A stretch of DNA of 5,540 nt. It comes from Caldilinea sp. (GTDB taxonomy: Bacteria > Chloroflexota > Anaerolineae > Caldilineales > Caldilineaceae). This document shows, in pieces, positions 1-5,540 of this stretch (position 1 is its first letter; every line of letters begins with the position of its first letter). The notes below the pieces were generated by a model. It worked only from the letters and a program-made list of their open reading frames with translations. It did not search any database and had not been told where the DNA came from. The stretch lies in contig JAPLGY010000652.1 of assembly GCA_026389955.1 (NCBI GenBank), forward strand, positions 1-5,540. The letters run 5' to 3'. Made by a program: the position numbers and the translations under genes.

Positions 1-300
1 TCCCTCCAGCGCCACCCCCTGTGGGCTGGGCAGGATCAACGGCGGGTCAGGCAGCAGGCTGGCCTCCGTCACCAGCTCGCGCAGCGCCGCCAGGTCGTTC
101 TCGCTTTGTGGAACCCCTTTGGCGGTCACCCCCAGCAGCACAACGCCCCCCTCGGCGTTCGCCATGGCGGCCAGCGTCTCTGCCAACGCAGGCTTGGCCA
201 CCTTGGCCGGCAGCCACGCGACGCGCGACGACACACCCGCCCCCAACAGGCCGCGCACCTCCTCGGACCCCAGCGCCGCCAACAACCGGCTTCCCTTCAT
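1..300 (-). CDS. Putative AlbA_2/Schlafen-type DNA-binding domain protein (3' end outside window)
   Basis: The frame opens with ATG at 300-298 and stays open for 100 codons to the window edge, so only the N-terminus is seen. The first residues read [20 protein letters not shown]. Residues about 27-62 carry the pattern expected of an AlbA_2 (Schlafen AlbA_2, older name AAA_4) domain. A 'VAWLPAK' strand (28-34) sits where family members have '..EFK', then comes a helix ending [16 protein letters not shown] (about 44-59), matching the family signature 'AfANt.GG.l.iGV.d.G', then KGVP (61-64). The family is often annotated as a putative transcriptional regulator or ATP-binding protein; its biochemical role is mostly unknown, so no precise function is claimed. 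The start overlaps the rsmD stop as ATGA, and a GGGAGG ribosome site lies 4 nt upstream, inside rsmD. A downstream Met (165-163) lies within the domain and is a poor alternative start. The domain call is from memory of the motif, not a search. Confidence 0.62.
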   Translation of the reverse strand, partial: MKGSRLLAALGSEEVRGLLGAGVSSRVAWLPAKVAKPALAETLAAMANAEGGVVLLGVTAKGVPQSENDLAALRELVTEASLLPDPPLILPSPQGVALEG

Positions 301-902
301 GGCGCCTCCCCCAGCAGCACGCCGTCCGTCCCGGCCTCCTCTTCTGCCAGGTCGGCAGCCGCTGCATAAAAAAGCAGCAGCACCGAACCGTACCGGCGCC
401 GGTCGTATTCGACCAGCTGTGCCAGCGCCACCGGCAACTCCTCACGCGGGTGGATCTGGACCACCACGCTCCCCCCGCGCGCCAGCAGCTGCGGCCGGCT
501 GTCGACCAGGGCGAGCGCCCGGCTCCACAACCCCTGATACTGAGGCGGGGCCACAAAAATCAGGTCGTAAGGCTCCCCTGCATAGCGCTGCAGATGGGCC
601 AGCCCGTCGCCGAACAACAGGGTCACCTGCTCCGCAAACCCACAATGGCTCACGTTCGCCCGAATCGTGTCGAGCGCCTTGCGATTGAGCTCGACAAAGT
701 CGACCCAGCGAGCCCCACGGCTCAGACACTCGATCCCAACCCCCCCTGTCCCGCCAAAAAGGTCGAGCACGCGCGTCTCTTCTACCCAGTCCCCCAGAAT
801 GCTGAACAACGCCTCCTTGGCCCGGTCGGTGATCGGCCGTGTGCTCTCCCCAGGCACCATCCTCAGCTTGCGGCCCTTGGCCTGTCCAGCAATTACCCGC
901 AT
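297..902 (-). CDS. rsmD: 16S rRNA (guanine(966)-N(2))-methyltransferase RsmD
   Basis: RsmD uses S-adenosylmethionine to methylate N2 of G966 in 16S rRNA, in the cytoplasm, late in 30S assembly. The 201-residue protein has the usual family length. It begins with the signature N-terminus [13 protein letters not shown] followed by [16 protein letters not shown] (21-36; family pattern RP..dr.rEalF.il). The Rossmann SAM motif I is [14 protein letters not shown] (45-58), the acidic end of motif II is FVELN (69-73), and FGDG (97-100) supplies the motif III acidic residue. Motif IV, normally D-P-P-[FY], reads FVAPPQY (116-122), so the Asp is Ala at 118. The start is ATG, 6 nt after a perfect AGGAGG. 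A short tail (about 180-201, Ala/Glu-rich) extends past the core. In many bacteria coaD follows rsmD; here an AlbA_2-like gene follows instead. Identity of the family is confident; full activity with the altered motif IV is inferred. Confidence 0.93.
   Translation of the reverse strand: MRVIAGQAKGRKLRMVPGESTRPITDRAKEALFSILGDWVEETRVLDLFGGTGGVGIECLSRGARWVDFVELNRKALDTIRANVSHCGFAEQVTLLFGDGLAHLQRYAGEPYDLIFVAPPQYQGLWSRALALVDSRPQLLARGGSVVVQIHPREELPVALAQLVEYDRRRYGSVLLLFYAAAADLAEEEAGTDGVLLGEAP
305..310 (-). promoter_or_regulatory. Ribosome binding site of the AlbA_2-like gene
   Basis: On the minus strand GGGAGG precedes the ATG at 300 by 4 nt (sequence GGGAGGCGCCATG). It lies inside the last codons of rsmD (LGEAP). 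This supports the ATG at 300 as the real start and suggests translation coupled to rsmD through the ATGA overlap. The spacing is on the short side. Confidence 0.55.
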
Positions 903-908
903 CGTTCG

Positions 909-914
909 CCTCCT
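909..914 (-). promoter_or_regulatory. rsmD Shine-Dalgarno overlapping the upstream stop codon
   Basis: The minus strand reads TAGGAGGCGAACGATG. AGGAGG is a perfect anti-16S match 6 nt before the rsmD ATG. The TAG stop of the lipoprotein gene (915-913) forms the first part of this site, so ribosomes terminating on the lipoprotein gene sit on the rsmD initiation region. This decides the rsmD start and argues for coupled translation. Confidence 0.8.
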
Positions 915-1683
915 ACTGCACGGTCAACAGCTGCCACGTTCCCTCGCTGAACAACGTAAAATAACGGATCGTGGCGTCTTCAAAACAGGCCAGCAGTTCC
1001 CCCCGCTCGAAGGGCTGCATCACTGCGTGCTGACAGAGCCGCTCCTCACGCTCGATCACCCCCAAGGCCTGCTGCAAACCCGCCACCGAACACCAGAGCT
1101 GGCCAAAGCCGCGCCGCGGCAGCGGCGGCGACGAAGGCGACACCTCCAAAGGGTTGCACGAAAGCTCGGGCTGCCCTTCTTCCCAGCTGTCCCGGTAGGC
1201 CTGCCAGCTCCGGTCCGCCAACAACACATAGATCTGCCGACGTTCGCTGACCCAGAGCATGAAACGGTCGTAGCTCGGGCCCTTGCCAAATTCGTTGATG
1301 GCGACCGGCGCGCTGCTGCTGCCCGCCACCGGACACCCCAGGGTCCGGTACAGGTCCGGGTAGCCGGCCAGGTCCAGGTCGTAGTCGAGGTCGCACAGGC
1401 TTCCCTCCTGATCCACCGCCAGCACAGAGACGGTGGGGGTCGCCAGCAGGCCTGTCGGCTGGACGGGGAGTGCGACACGGACCGGCAGCGTCTCCACCGG
1501 AAGTGGGGCAGCTCTGTCGACAGAGGAGGTCGGGGTGGCGGGCGGCGTTGGCAGGGGAGCCGGCCGCTCCGGCTCGCCGCAGCCAGCCAGCAGCAGCACA
1601 GCCCCCAGCGTCCACCAGAGCGCCCACCGCCGACAGCCTACACCGTGCCTCCCCAGGTCATGGGTCTGAATTGATTTTGTCAC
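913..1683 (-). CDS. Lipoprotein with two degenerate LGCP/QPFERG-type repeats
   Basis: This 256-residue product is probably secreted and lipid-anchored. The chosen start is GTG at 1683, after a weak AAGGGA 8 nt upstream; it gives an n-region with RR (18-19), a hydrophobic stretch (20-32) and a lipobox LAGC (32-35), so Cys35 would be lipidated. The frame is open far upstream, but that part reads as a shadow of the neighbouring gene. Residues about 36-90 are a Pro/Thr/Val-rich linker. Two related units follow. Unit 1 (about 112-167) contains LGCP, a F.KG, MLW and RQIYVLLADRSWQAY. Unit 2 (about 190-253) contains RRGFGQLW, LQQALG, VMQPFERG and IRYFTLFSEGTWQLL. From memory, similar repeats (LGCP..., QPFERG..MLW, IYVL..DGTW) occur in several secreted Chloroflexota proteins of unknown function, so no activity is assigned. 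Extra cysteines (97, 117, 176, 198, 217, 233) could form disulfides outside the cell. It lies 38 nt after a glycosyltransferase gene and 10 nt before rsmD, probably in the same transcript. Confidence 0.8.
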   Translation of the reverse strand: MTKSIQTHDLGRHGVGCRRWALWWTLGAVLLLAGCGEPERPAPLPTPPATPTSSVDRAAPLPVETLPVRVALPVQPTGLLATPTVSVLAVDQEGSLCDLDYDLDLAGYPDLYRTLGCPVAGSSSAPVAINEFGKGPSYDRFMLWVSERRQIYVLLADRSWQAYRDSWEEGQPELSCNPLEVSPSSPPLPRRGFGQLWCSVAGLQQALGVIEREERLCQHAVMQPFERGELLACFEDATIRYFTLFSEGTWQLLTVQ

Positions 1684-1721
1684 TGCATCGGTCCCTTGCT
1701 TGAATCGACGGGGGTCTCCAT
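1680..1721 (-). other. Possible 13-codon leader ORF between glycosyltransferase and lipoprotein genes
   Basis: Immediately after the TAG of the upstream gene the minus strand has ATG, opening a reading frame METPVDSSKGPMQ that ends in a TGA sharing GTGA with the lipoprotein start. It fills the intergenic gap exactly. There is no good ribosome site, only an A-rich stretch before it, and such a short frame can arise by chance. It could act as a reinitiation relay, but this is speculation. Confidence 0.12.
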
Positions 1722-4109
1722 CTATTCTTTTACCCGTACTGGGCCCAACTCGATCGCAAAGCTGGCGGGCCCAGCGCTCACCGCCAGCCGCTGGCCCGTG
1801 GCCGGGTCGTACAGGCCCACGGCCAGCCTGTATTCGCCCGCCCCCAACGTCTCTGGCAGCAAAATCCCATATCGATCCACGATCTCTTCGCCCGGCCGCC
1901 AGCTGCGGGTCGGGCGCATCCACTGCACCGGCTGGCCGTCGCGCTGGGCCACTTTGTTGCCGCCCGCATCGAGCAGGTGGACAAAGACCTGATAGTCTCG
2001 TTCGACCGCCCGCAGGCTTTGCCAGTGCAACGTCAGCAGGATGTGGCCGCCCGGCTCGGCGGCGGGGGTCAACGCATAGCCGCGCAGACGGATCCAGCCG
2101 TTGTTTTCGTCCACCGGCAGCCGGGCGGGGTCCCCCCAAAGCGCACCCAATCCATTCTCGACCAGCGCTGCAGCGGGCTGCAGCGCGTACAGCGCCAGCC
2201 GCTGCACAGCCTCCCCCGCCACACGGTCTTCGGCCAGCAAAAAATCTTGCGTGCGCAGCGGGCGCTCCCAGCCCGACTGTTCCACCGGCAAAACGTCGGG
2301 CACGACCCAGAGCCGGGTGTAGGTGCTGCGCAGCCGCTCCAGCAGCGCAGGCTGGGCCCCTGCCTGCGCTGGCAGCTCGAACTCGCCGTACACCGGCAGC
2401 CGGCCGCGGTACAGGTTGGCAAACGCCTGCGTCTGCTCCGGCTGCAGCAGCAGGATCGCATCCTCCGGCTGCTCTGCGCTGCGGATCCGCTCGGCCACCT
2501 GCTGCAAGGTCGGGTCGGCCAGCGCGGCCGCATAGTGGGTCAGCAGCCCTACGGTCAGCACGGTCAGGGCGCTGCCGTAGAGCCAGTGGCGAAGCCGGTC
2601 GTCGGTGTCGTCGGCGTCGTCGGTGTCGTCGGCGTGCACGCTGCGCAGCTGCTGGGCCAGCAGCACCCCGCCGGCCAGCAGGCCGATCGCAGTCACCGCC
2701 AGCGCCAGCCAGTCGACCGCAGCCCAGTCGACCGCAGCCCAGTCGACCACAGCCCAGCCGGCCGCCCCGCGCCACCACGCCAGCTGCACCGTCGCTGCGT
2801 TGACCAGGCTCCCTTGCAGCAGCAGGGGGGAATAGCGCCACTCGGTGAAGGTGACCGCGGCAAAGAGCGGCTGCACCCACTCGGCCAGCCGTTCCTGCAC
2901 CAGCCCATAGGGCACCAGCAGCCCCAGCAACTGCACCGCCAACGAGAGCAGCAGCAGCAGCGCACCGACTGCTTTGCCCCCCCAGCCCCGGTCGAGCAGC
3001 CAGCGCCAGCCCGGCAGCGCCAGCAAACAGAGAAAAGGCACCGTCGGCACGACAAAACGGGGGCCCCAGCTGTAGCCGCCGTGCCACATATACCATTTGG
3101 CGTAGATGCCAAAGTAGAGGGCCACCATCGCCAGGAGAGGCAGCAGCAGCCGACGCTGGTGGCGCCAGAACCAGAACGCGCCGGGCAGCGCCAGCCACAG
3201 CGCCGGGTTGTACCAGAGCACGCCGCGCGCCGGCCCGACCGTCAAGCCATAGAGGCCAAACAGCCAGTCCCCGCTGAACTGTTCGGTCTCCACATAGCCT
3301 GTGTCCCAGATATCCCCAAAACGCACCCAGTTCCACCAGAGCGAGAGCAAACCAGCCCCCACCACCGGCAGTGCCGCCGCCACCACCGGCCGCCAGTAGC
3401 CCCAGAACCGCCGGCGCAGCCACTCCAGGCCAGGGCCCGTCTGCCCAACCGGCGGCAGCACCAGCCACAGCCCCACTGCATAGAGCGGCAAGGTCACCAG
3501 CGTGAGCGTGCGGGTCAGATAGGCAATCGCCCAGGCCAGCCCCGCCCCCAGCAGGTACAGTTTCCGCCCAGACTGGCCGTAGGCAAGCAGCCCATAGGCT
3601 GCGGCCAACAGCCCCCAGCCGCTGACCGGGTCGCTGAAAAAGGTCTGCGTGTAGGGCCACGCCATCGTGAACAGTCCAAAAAGCAGCGCCCCCCCGATCG
3701 ATGCCGCACGCGACCAGCCCAACCGCCTCCCCGTCCGAAAAAGCAACGCCCCCGTCCAGGCAGTCAGCAGCGGGTTGAGCAGCAGCGCAGCATGAACCAG
3801 CCCGATCTGGGGCCAGACACTGGCCGCCCAGACCAGCGGCGCGGCCAGCAGAACCATCCCCAGCCCCTTGCGGGTGTACAGGTTGCCGTCCGGCCCGATG
3901 TTGCCCTGCTGGTTCCCCATCCACAACAGCTGGTTGTTGTCCAGCGCGCCCCGACGCACCCAATTTTCTGCGGTGGCAAAGGTCGAAAGCCCATCGCTGC
4001 TGTCGATCCGGCCCGTATAGGTGAACATCGCGCAGGCCAGCAGAAAGCCAAAGATCAAAAAGGCTGTGCTGCGGTCTTTGGGAAGAAGGTCGCGTCTGTT
4101 CCGTTGCAT
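1722..4109 (-). CDS. GT39/ArnT-like (GT-C fold) membrane glycosyltransferase with extracytoplasmic C-terminal domain
   Basis: This 795-residue protein probably transfers a sugar from a polyprenyl-phosphate carrier onto an acceptor at the outer face of the membrane. It has one N-terminal helix (about 15-33), then a loop with RIDSSDG (34-40), where GT-C enzymes carry their catalytic Asp; D36 and D39 are candidates. It continues with KGLGMVLLAAPLVW (81-94) and many helices to about 452. The stretch WHGGYSWGPRF (342-352) resembles a motif I associate with Chloroflexota members. Two more helices (about 467-487, 508-528) surround an acidic tract. Residues about 530-670 are soluble. Residues about 674-777 form a beta-rich domain (LHWQ, YQVFVHLLD, GEYRLAVGLYD) also present in the gene before it. 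ATG 4109 is preferred to a TTG at 4157, which would overlap the previous gene; no strong ribosome site is visible and the start lies 4 nt after the previous stop, so reinitiation is likely. Donor and acceptor cannot be read from the sequence. Family is confident at the GT-C level, less at GT39. Confidence 0.8.
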   Translation of the reverse strand: MQRNRRDLLPKDRSTAFLIFGFLLACAMFTYTGRIDSSDGLSTFATAENWVRRGALDNNQLLWMGNQQGNIGPDGNLYTRKGLGMVLLAAPLVWAASVWPQIGLVHAALLLNPLLTAWTGALLFRTGRRLGWSRAASIGGALLFGLFTMAWPYTQTFFSDPVSGWGLLAAAYGLLAYGQSGRKLYLLGAGLAWAIAYLTRTLTLVTLPLYAVGLWLVLPPVGQTGPGLEWLRRRFWGYWRPVVAAALPVVGAGLLSLWWNWVRFGDIWDTGYVETEQFSGDWLFGLYGLTVGPARGVLWYNPALWLALPGAFWFWRHQRRLLLPLLAMVALYFGIYAKWYMWHGGYSWGPRFVVPTVPFLCLLALPGWRWLLDRGWGGKAVGALLLLLSLAVQLLGLLVPYGLVQERLAEWVQPLFAAVTFTEWRYSPLLLQGSLVNAATVQLAWWRGAAGWAVVDWAAVDWAAVDWLALAVTAIGLLAGGVLLAQQLRSVHADDTDDADDTDDRLRHWLYGSALTVLTVGLLTHYAAALADPTLQQVAERIRSAEQPEDAILLLQPEQTQAFANLYRGRLPVYGEFELPAQAGAQPALLERLRSTYTRLWVVPDVLPVEQSGWERPLRTQDFLLAEDRVAGEAVQRLALYALQPAAALVENGLGALWGDPARLPVDENNGWIRLRGYALTPAAEPGGHILLTLHWQSLRAVERDYQVFVHLLDAGGNKVAQRDGQPVQWMRPTRSWRPGEEIVDRYGILLPETLGAGEYRLAVGLYDPATGQRLAVSAGPASFAIELGPVRVKE
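2598..2633 (-). repeat. Four 9-bp tandem repeats (two 18-bp units) coding an acidic DDT/DDA tract
   Basis: On the plus strand the units are GTCGTCGGT and GTCGTCGGC, alternating, four in all without mismatch to this pattern. They encode ADDTDDADDTDD (residues 493-504 of the glycosyltransferase), between two predicted helices. The unit is a multiple of three, so copy-number change would keep the frame. The acidic loop could bind cations or simply be a tolerated linker. Confidence 0.85.
2710..2754 (-). repeat. Three 15-bp tandem repeats coding a VDWAA pentapeptide repeat
   Basis: The plus-strand unit is CAGTCGACCGCAGCC: two exact copies (2710-2724, 2725-2739) and a third with one G-to-A change (2740-2754). 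They encode VVDWAAVDWAAVDW (residues 454-467) just before a predicted helix near the membrane surface. Being 15 bp, the unit keeps frame on expansion or contraction. Near identity between copies suggests recent duplication. Confidence 0.85.
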
Positions 4110-4113
4110 CCTG

Positions 4114-5540
4114 TCACTGTATATCCACAGACAATTCGATCGAATCGGCACCGCCAACCGTCAGCCGCTGTCCAGCTGCGTCGTACAGACCGACCCTCAG
4201 CGTGTAGCGACCTGCGGCCAGCCCGGCCGGCAGGCGCAGCGCATAGGGGTCACGCACCGGCTGTCCCGCAGTCCAGGTATCAGTAGGTGCCAACCCTTGG
4301 ACAGGCAGGTTGTCCTGTTGTGCCACCCTTTGGCCGTCCGGCGCAAAAAGGTGGGTGAAGACCGTGTAGCTGCTGGACGGCACCTGCGCTGTCTGCCAGT
4401 ATAAGCCCAAATGCAGGATCTCCCCAGCCCGGGCAGCCCCCCACACGGCGCTGCGCAGCTCGATCGGGCCCCGGTCTCCCTCGAATTTTCCCAGCCCCGG
4501 CCCGACCGGCAGGCGGAACACCCGTGCCCGCACACACCGGTCCGGCTGCTGCACATCGACCGCATAGACATCCGGCTTGGCGAACAGCCGCTGGGCTGCC
4601 GGCGCCCACTGCGGCGCCTCCTCCCCTGGGGGGGCCAGTTCCAACCACCAGAACTCCCCGCTGCGGGCCTCTGCCTCCAATTTTTCCGCCTGAATCTCCT
4701 CGAACGGGCGGTCGTCGGGGGTGTAGCCGTCGACGACCGCCACCCGATACTGGCCCTGCAGCCAGGGATAGAGTTCGCGCCAGAGCGCGCTGTCTGCCAT
4801 CAGGACCGTGCGCGTCAGCCCGCCCGCCTCTGCATGCAGCTGTTCGAGGGTCGCCCGGCAGGGGTGTTCCGCCAATCTTCGCTGCTGATAGGCATGGGCC
4901 GCCTGCGGCGCACCCGCCCCCAACACGACCAGCAACCCCACCGTCACAGCAGCCCCCCCCCCCACCGAGAGCCGGCGCAGCCTGTGCCCGGCCTGCGGCC
5001 AGATCTGGCCGGCAAACTCCACAGCGATCGCCAGCAGCAGCAACGTGCGCGCCAGCACCGTCGTCACCAAAATCCAACGCTCCCCGGGCAGCAGAATCAG
5101 AAAAACCTGGCTCTCCAACAGATTGAGCGCCGTGAGCAGCACCGCCAGCCAGACCCCCACCAGGTCGGCGCGCAGCAGCACCAGAAACGCCAACACCCAG
5201 ACCACAAACTGTGGGCTCCACCCCTTGCTGTACAAAAAAAGCCAGATCACGCTGATCCCTGTGAAAGCAATCGGCGTGCGCAGCCGGTTCCAGTCGTAGC
5301 GCCGGGTATACAGCCAGAGATAGATCGCCCCAAAGCCGGCCGTGATCGCCCCCCAAGGCAGGCTGGAAGTCCACTGCCCCCCTGCCCGCAGGCCGGACAG
5401 GTTGCGCATGTCGACCGGCACCAGCCCAAAGCCGTAGTAGCCCTCCCACAACGCCCAGATACTCTGCCAGGGCGGGCGCAGGGTGTTGACCGTAAAACTG
5501 CTCAACACCAGCTCCAGGTTGAAGCGCGCCAGCGGCAGCC
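4114..5540 (-). CDS. GT87-like membrane glycosyltransferase, C-terminal part (5' end outside window)
   Basis: The frame is open through the window edge at 5540 (visible codons begin LPLARFNLEL), so the GTG at 5508 is not a gene start and the N-terminus is missing. The 474 visible residues begin with a loop TLRPPWQSIWALWEGYYGFG (19-38), like the region after the middle helices of GT87/DUF2029 polyprenyl-phosphate mannosyltransferases. Helices follow at about 62-78, 90-122, 126-143, 153-180 and 196-211; the second holds YSKGWSPQFVVW (103-114), matching the family 'S..SPQ' motif. Residues about 215-474 are predicted extracytoplasmic. They end with a beta-rich domain (about 356-462: LYWQ, YTVFTHLF, GRYTLRVGLYD) clearly related to that of the next gene. 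A sugar transfer role from a lipid-linked donor, on the outer face, is inferred from the fold; substrate is unknown. The TGA at 4116-4114 is 4 nt before the next start. An 11-G run encodes VGGGA (192-196). Confidence 0.72.
   Translation of the reverse strand, partial: LPLARFNLELVLSSFTVNTLRPPWQSIWALWEGYYGFGLVPVDMRNLSGLRAGGQWTSSLPWGAITAGFGAIYLWLYTRRYDWNRLRTPIAFTGISVIWLFLYSKGWSPQFVVWVLAFLVLLRADLVGVWLAVLLTALNLLESQVFLILLPGERWILVTTVLARTLLLLAIAVEFAGQIWPQAGHRLRRLSVGGGAAVTVGLLVVLGAGAPQAAHAYQQRRLAEHPCRATLEQLHAEAGGLTRTVLMADSALWRELYPWLQGQYRVAVVDGYTPDDRPFEEIQAEKLEAEARSGEFWWLELAPPGEEAPQWAPAAQRLFAKPDVYAVDVQQPDRCVRARVFRLPVGPGLGKFEGDRGPIELRSAVWGAARAGEILHLGLYWQTAQVPSSSYTVFTHLFAPDGQRVAQQDNLPVQGLAPTDTWTAGQPVRDPYALRLPAGLAAGRYTLRVGLYDAAGQRLTVGGADSIELSVDIQ
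4953..4963 (-). repeat. 11-G homopolymer inside the GT87-like gene
   Basis: The plus strand has eleven consecutive C, that is 11 G in the coding strand, at the start of the last visible helix. Other C/G runs noticed by eye in the window reach only about seven. The frame is correct on both sides, since SPQF lies upstream and the LYWQ domain downstream, so 11 is the in-frame length. Any one-base slip would truncate the protein before the extracytoplasmic domain. Confidence 0.9.

Noticed and set aside
21..950. 309-codon open frame on the plus strand opposite rsmD
   Set aside because: No recognisable motif, and the opposite strand encodes a textbook RsmD.
1684..1721. Promoter or terminator in the largest intergenic gap
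   Set aside because: Only 38 nt, with no convincing -35/-10 pair and no hairpin followed by a T run on the minus strand.
2598..2754. Short repeats as a CRISPR array
   Set aside because: Units are directly adjacent without spacers, 9-15 bp long, and lie in frame inside a coding region.
1684..3963. Upstream extension of the lipoprotein frame, which stays open to 3963 on the minus strand
   Set aside because: The extension is a Gly/Ala/Arg-rich shadow of the glycosyltransferase in another frame. A signal peptide with lipobox begins right after the GTG at 1683, so that start is preferred.
4110..4157. TTG at 4157 as the start of the GT39-like gene
   Set aside because: It would overlap the previous gene by over 40 nt with a weak ribosome site. 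The ATG at 4109 directly precedes a basic N-terminus and the first helix.
1977..4286. 769-codon open frame on the plus strand opposite the GT39-like gene
   Set aside because: It is rich in Q, R, P and H with no domain pattern, as expected for the antisense of a GC-rich, Leu/Ala/Trp-rich membrane protein. The minus-strand frame has clear helices and motifs.
5506..5508. GTG at 5508 as the start of the GT87-like gene
   Set aside because: The frame continues open to the window edge with plausible membrane-protein residues, and the protein would lack the N-terminal half of its family. It is treated as partial.

Overview
The window is GC-rich (roughly two thirds G+C by eye, not counted) and is almost completely coding. 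All five genes supported here lie on the minus strand, so the biology reads from position 5540 down to 1. Two features suggest Chloroflexota, perhaps the Anaerolineae/Caldilineae/Ardenticatenia side: large membrane glycosyltransferases with an extra C-terminal extracytoplasmic domain, and a lipoprotein with 'LGCP / QPFERG / IYVL..D.tW' type repeats. This placement rests on recall of such families, not on a database search.

Layout in transcription order. (1) 5540-4114: the 3' part of a GT87-like integral membrane glycosyltransferase; its 5' end lies outside the window. (2) 4109-1722: a complete 795-residue GT39/ArnT-like (GT-C fold) membrane glycosyltransferase, starting 4 nt after gene 1 stops. 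(3) 1683-913: a 256-residue lipoprotein with a GTG start, a clear lipobox and two degenerate copies of a W/F-rich repeat. (4) 902-297: rsmD, the 16S rRNA (guanine966-N2)-methyltransferase; its Shine-Dalgarno sequence contains the stop codon of gene 3. (5) 300-1: the N-terminal 100 codons of a probable AlbA_2/Schlafen-type putative DNA-binding protein, overlapping rsmD by 4 nt (ATGA) and running off the window.

The spacings (4, 38, 10 and -4 nt) and shared orientation suggest one polycistronic unit with translational coupling. No convincing promoter, rho-independent terminator, tRNA, rRNA, IS element or CRISPR array is visible, and no gene-free stretch exceeds about 40 nt. The first three genes look like cell-envelope functions: two lipid-linked-sugar-dependent transferases and an anchored surface lipoprotein. 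The last two look like informational genes, so the unit joins unrelated jobs.

The main points for a second look are: a shared C-terminal beta-rich domain in both glycosyltransferases; the repeat lipoprotein behind them; two in-frame minisatellites and an 11-G homopolymer in the glycosyltransferase genes; and an RsmD whose catalytic D-P-P-[YF] motif reads A-P-P-Q. I found no convincing wholly new system, but the shared sensor-like or carbohydrate-binding-like domain and the lipoprotein are poorly characterised.
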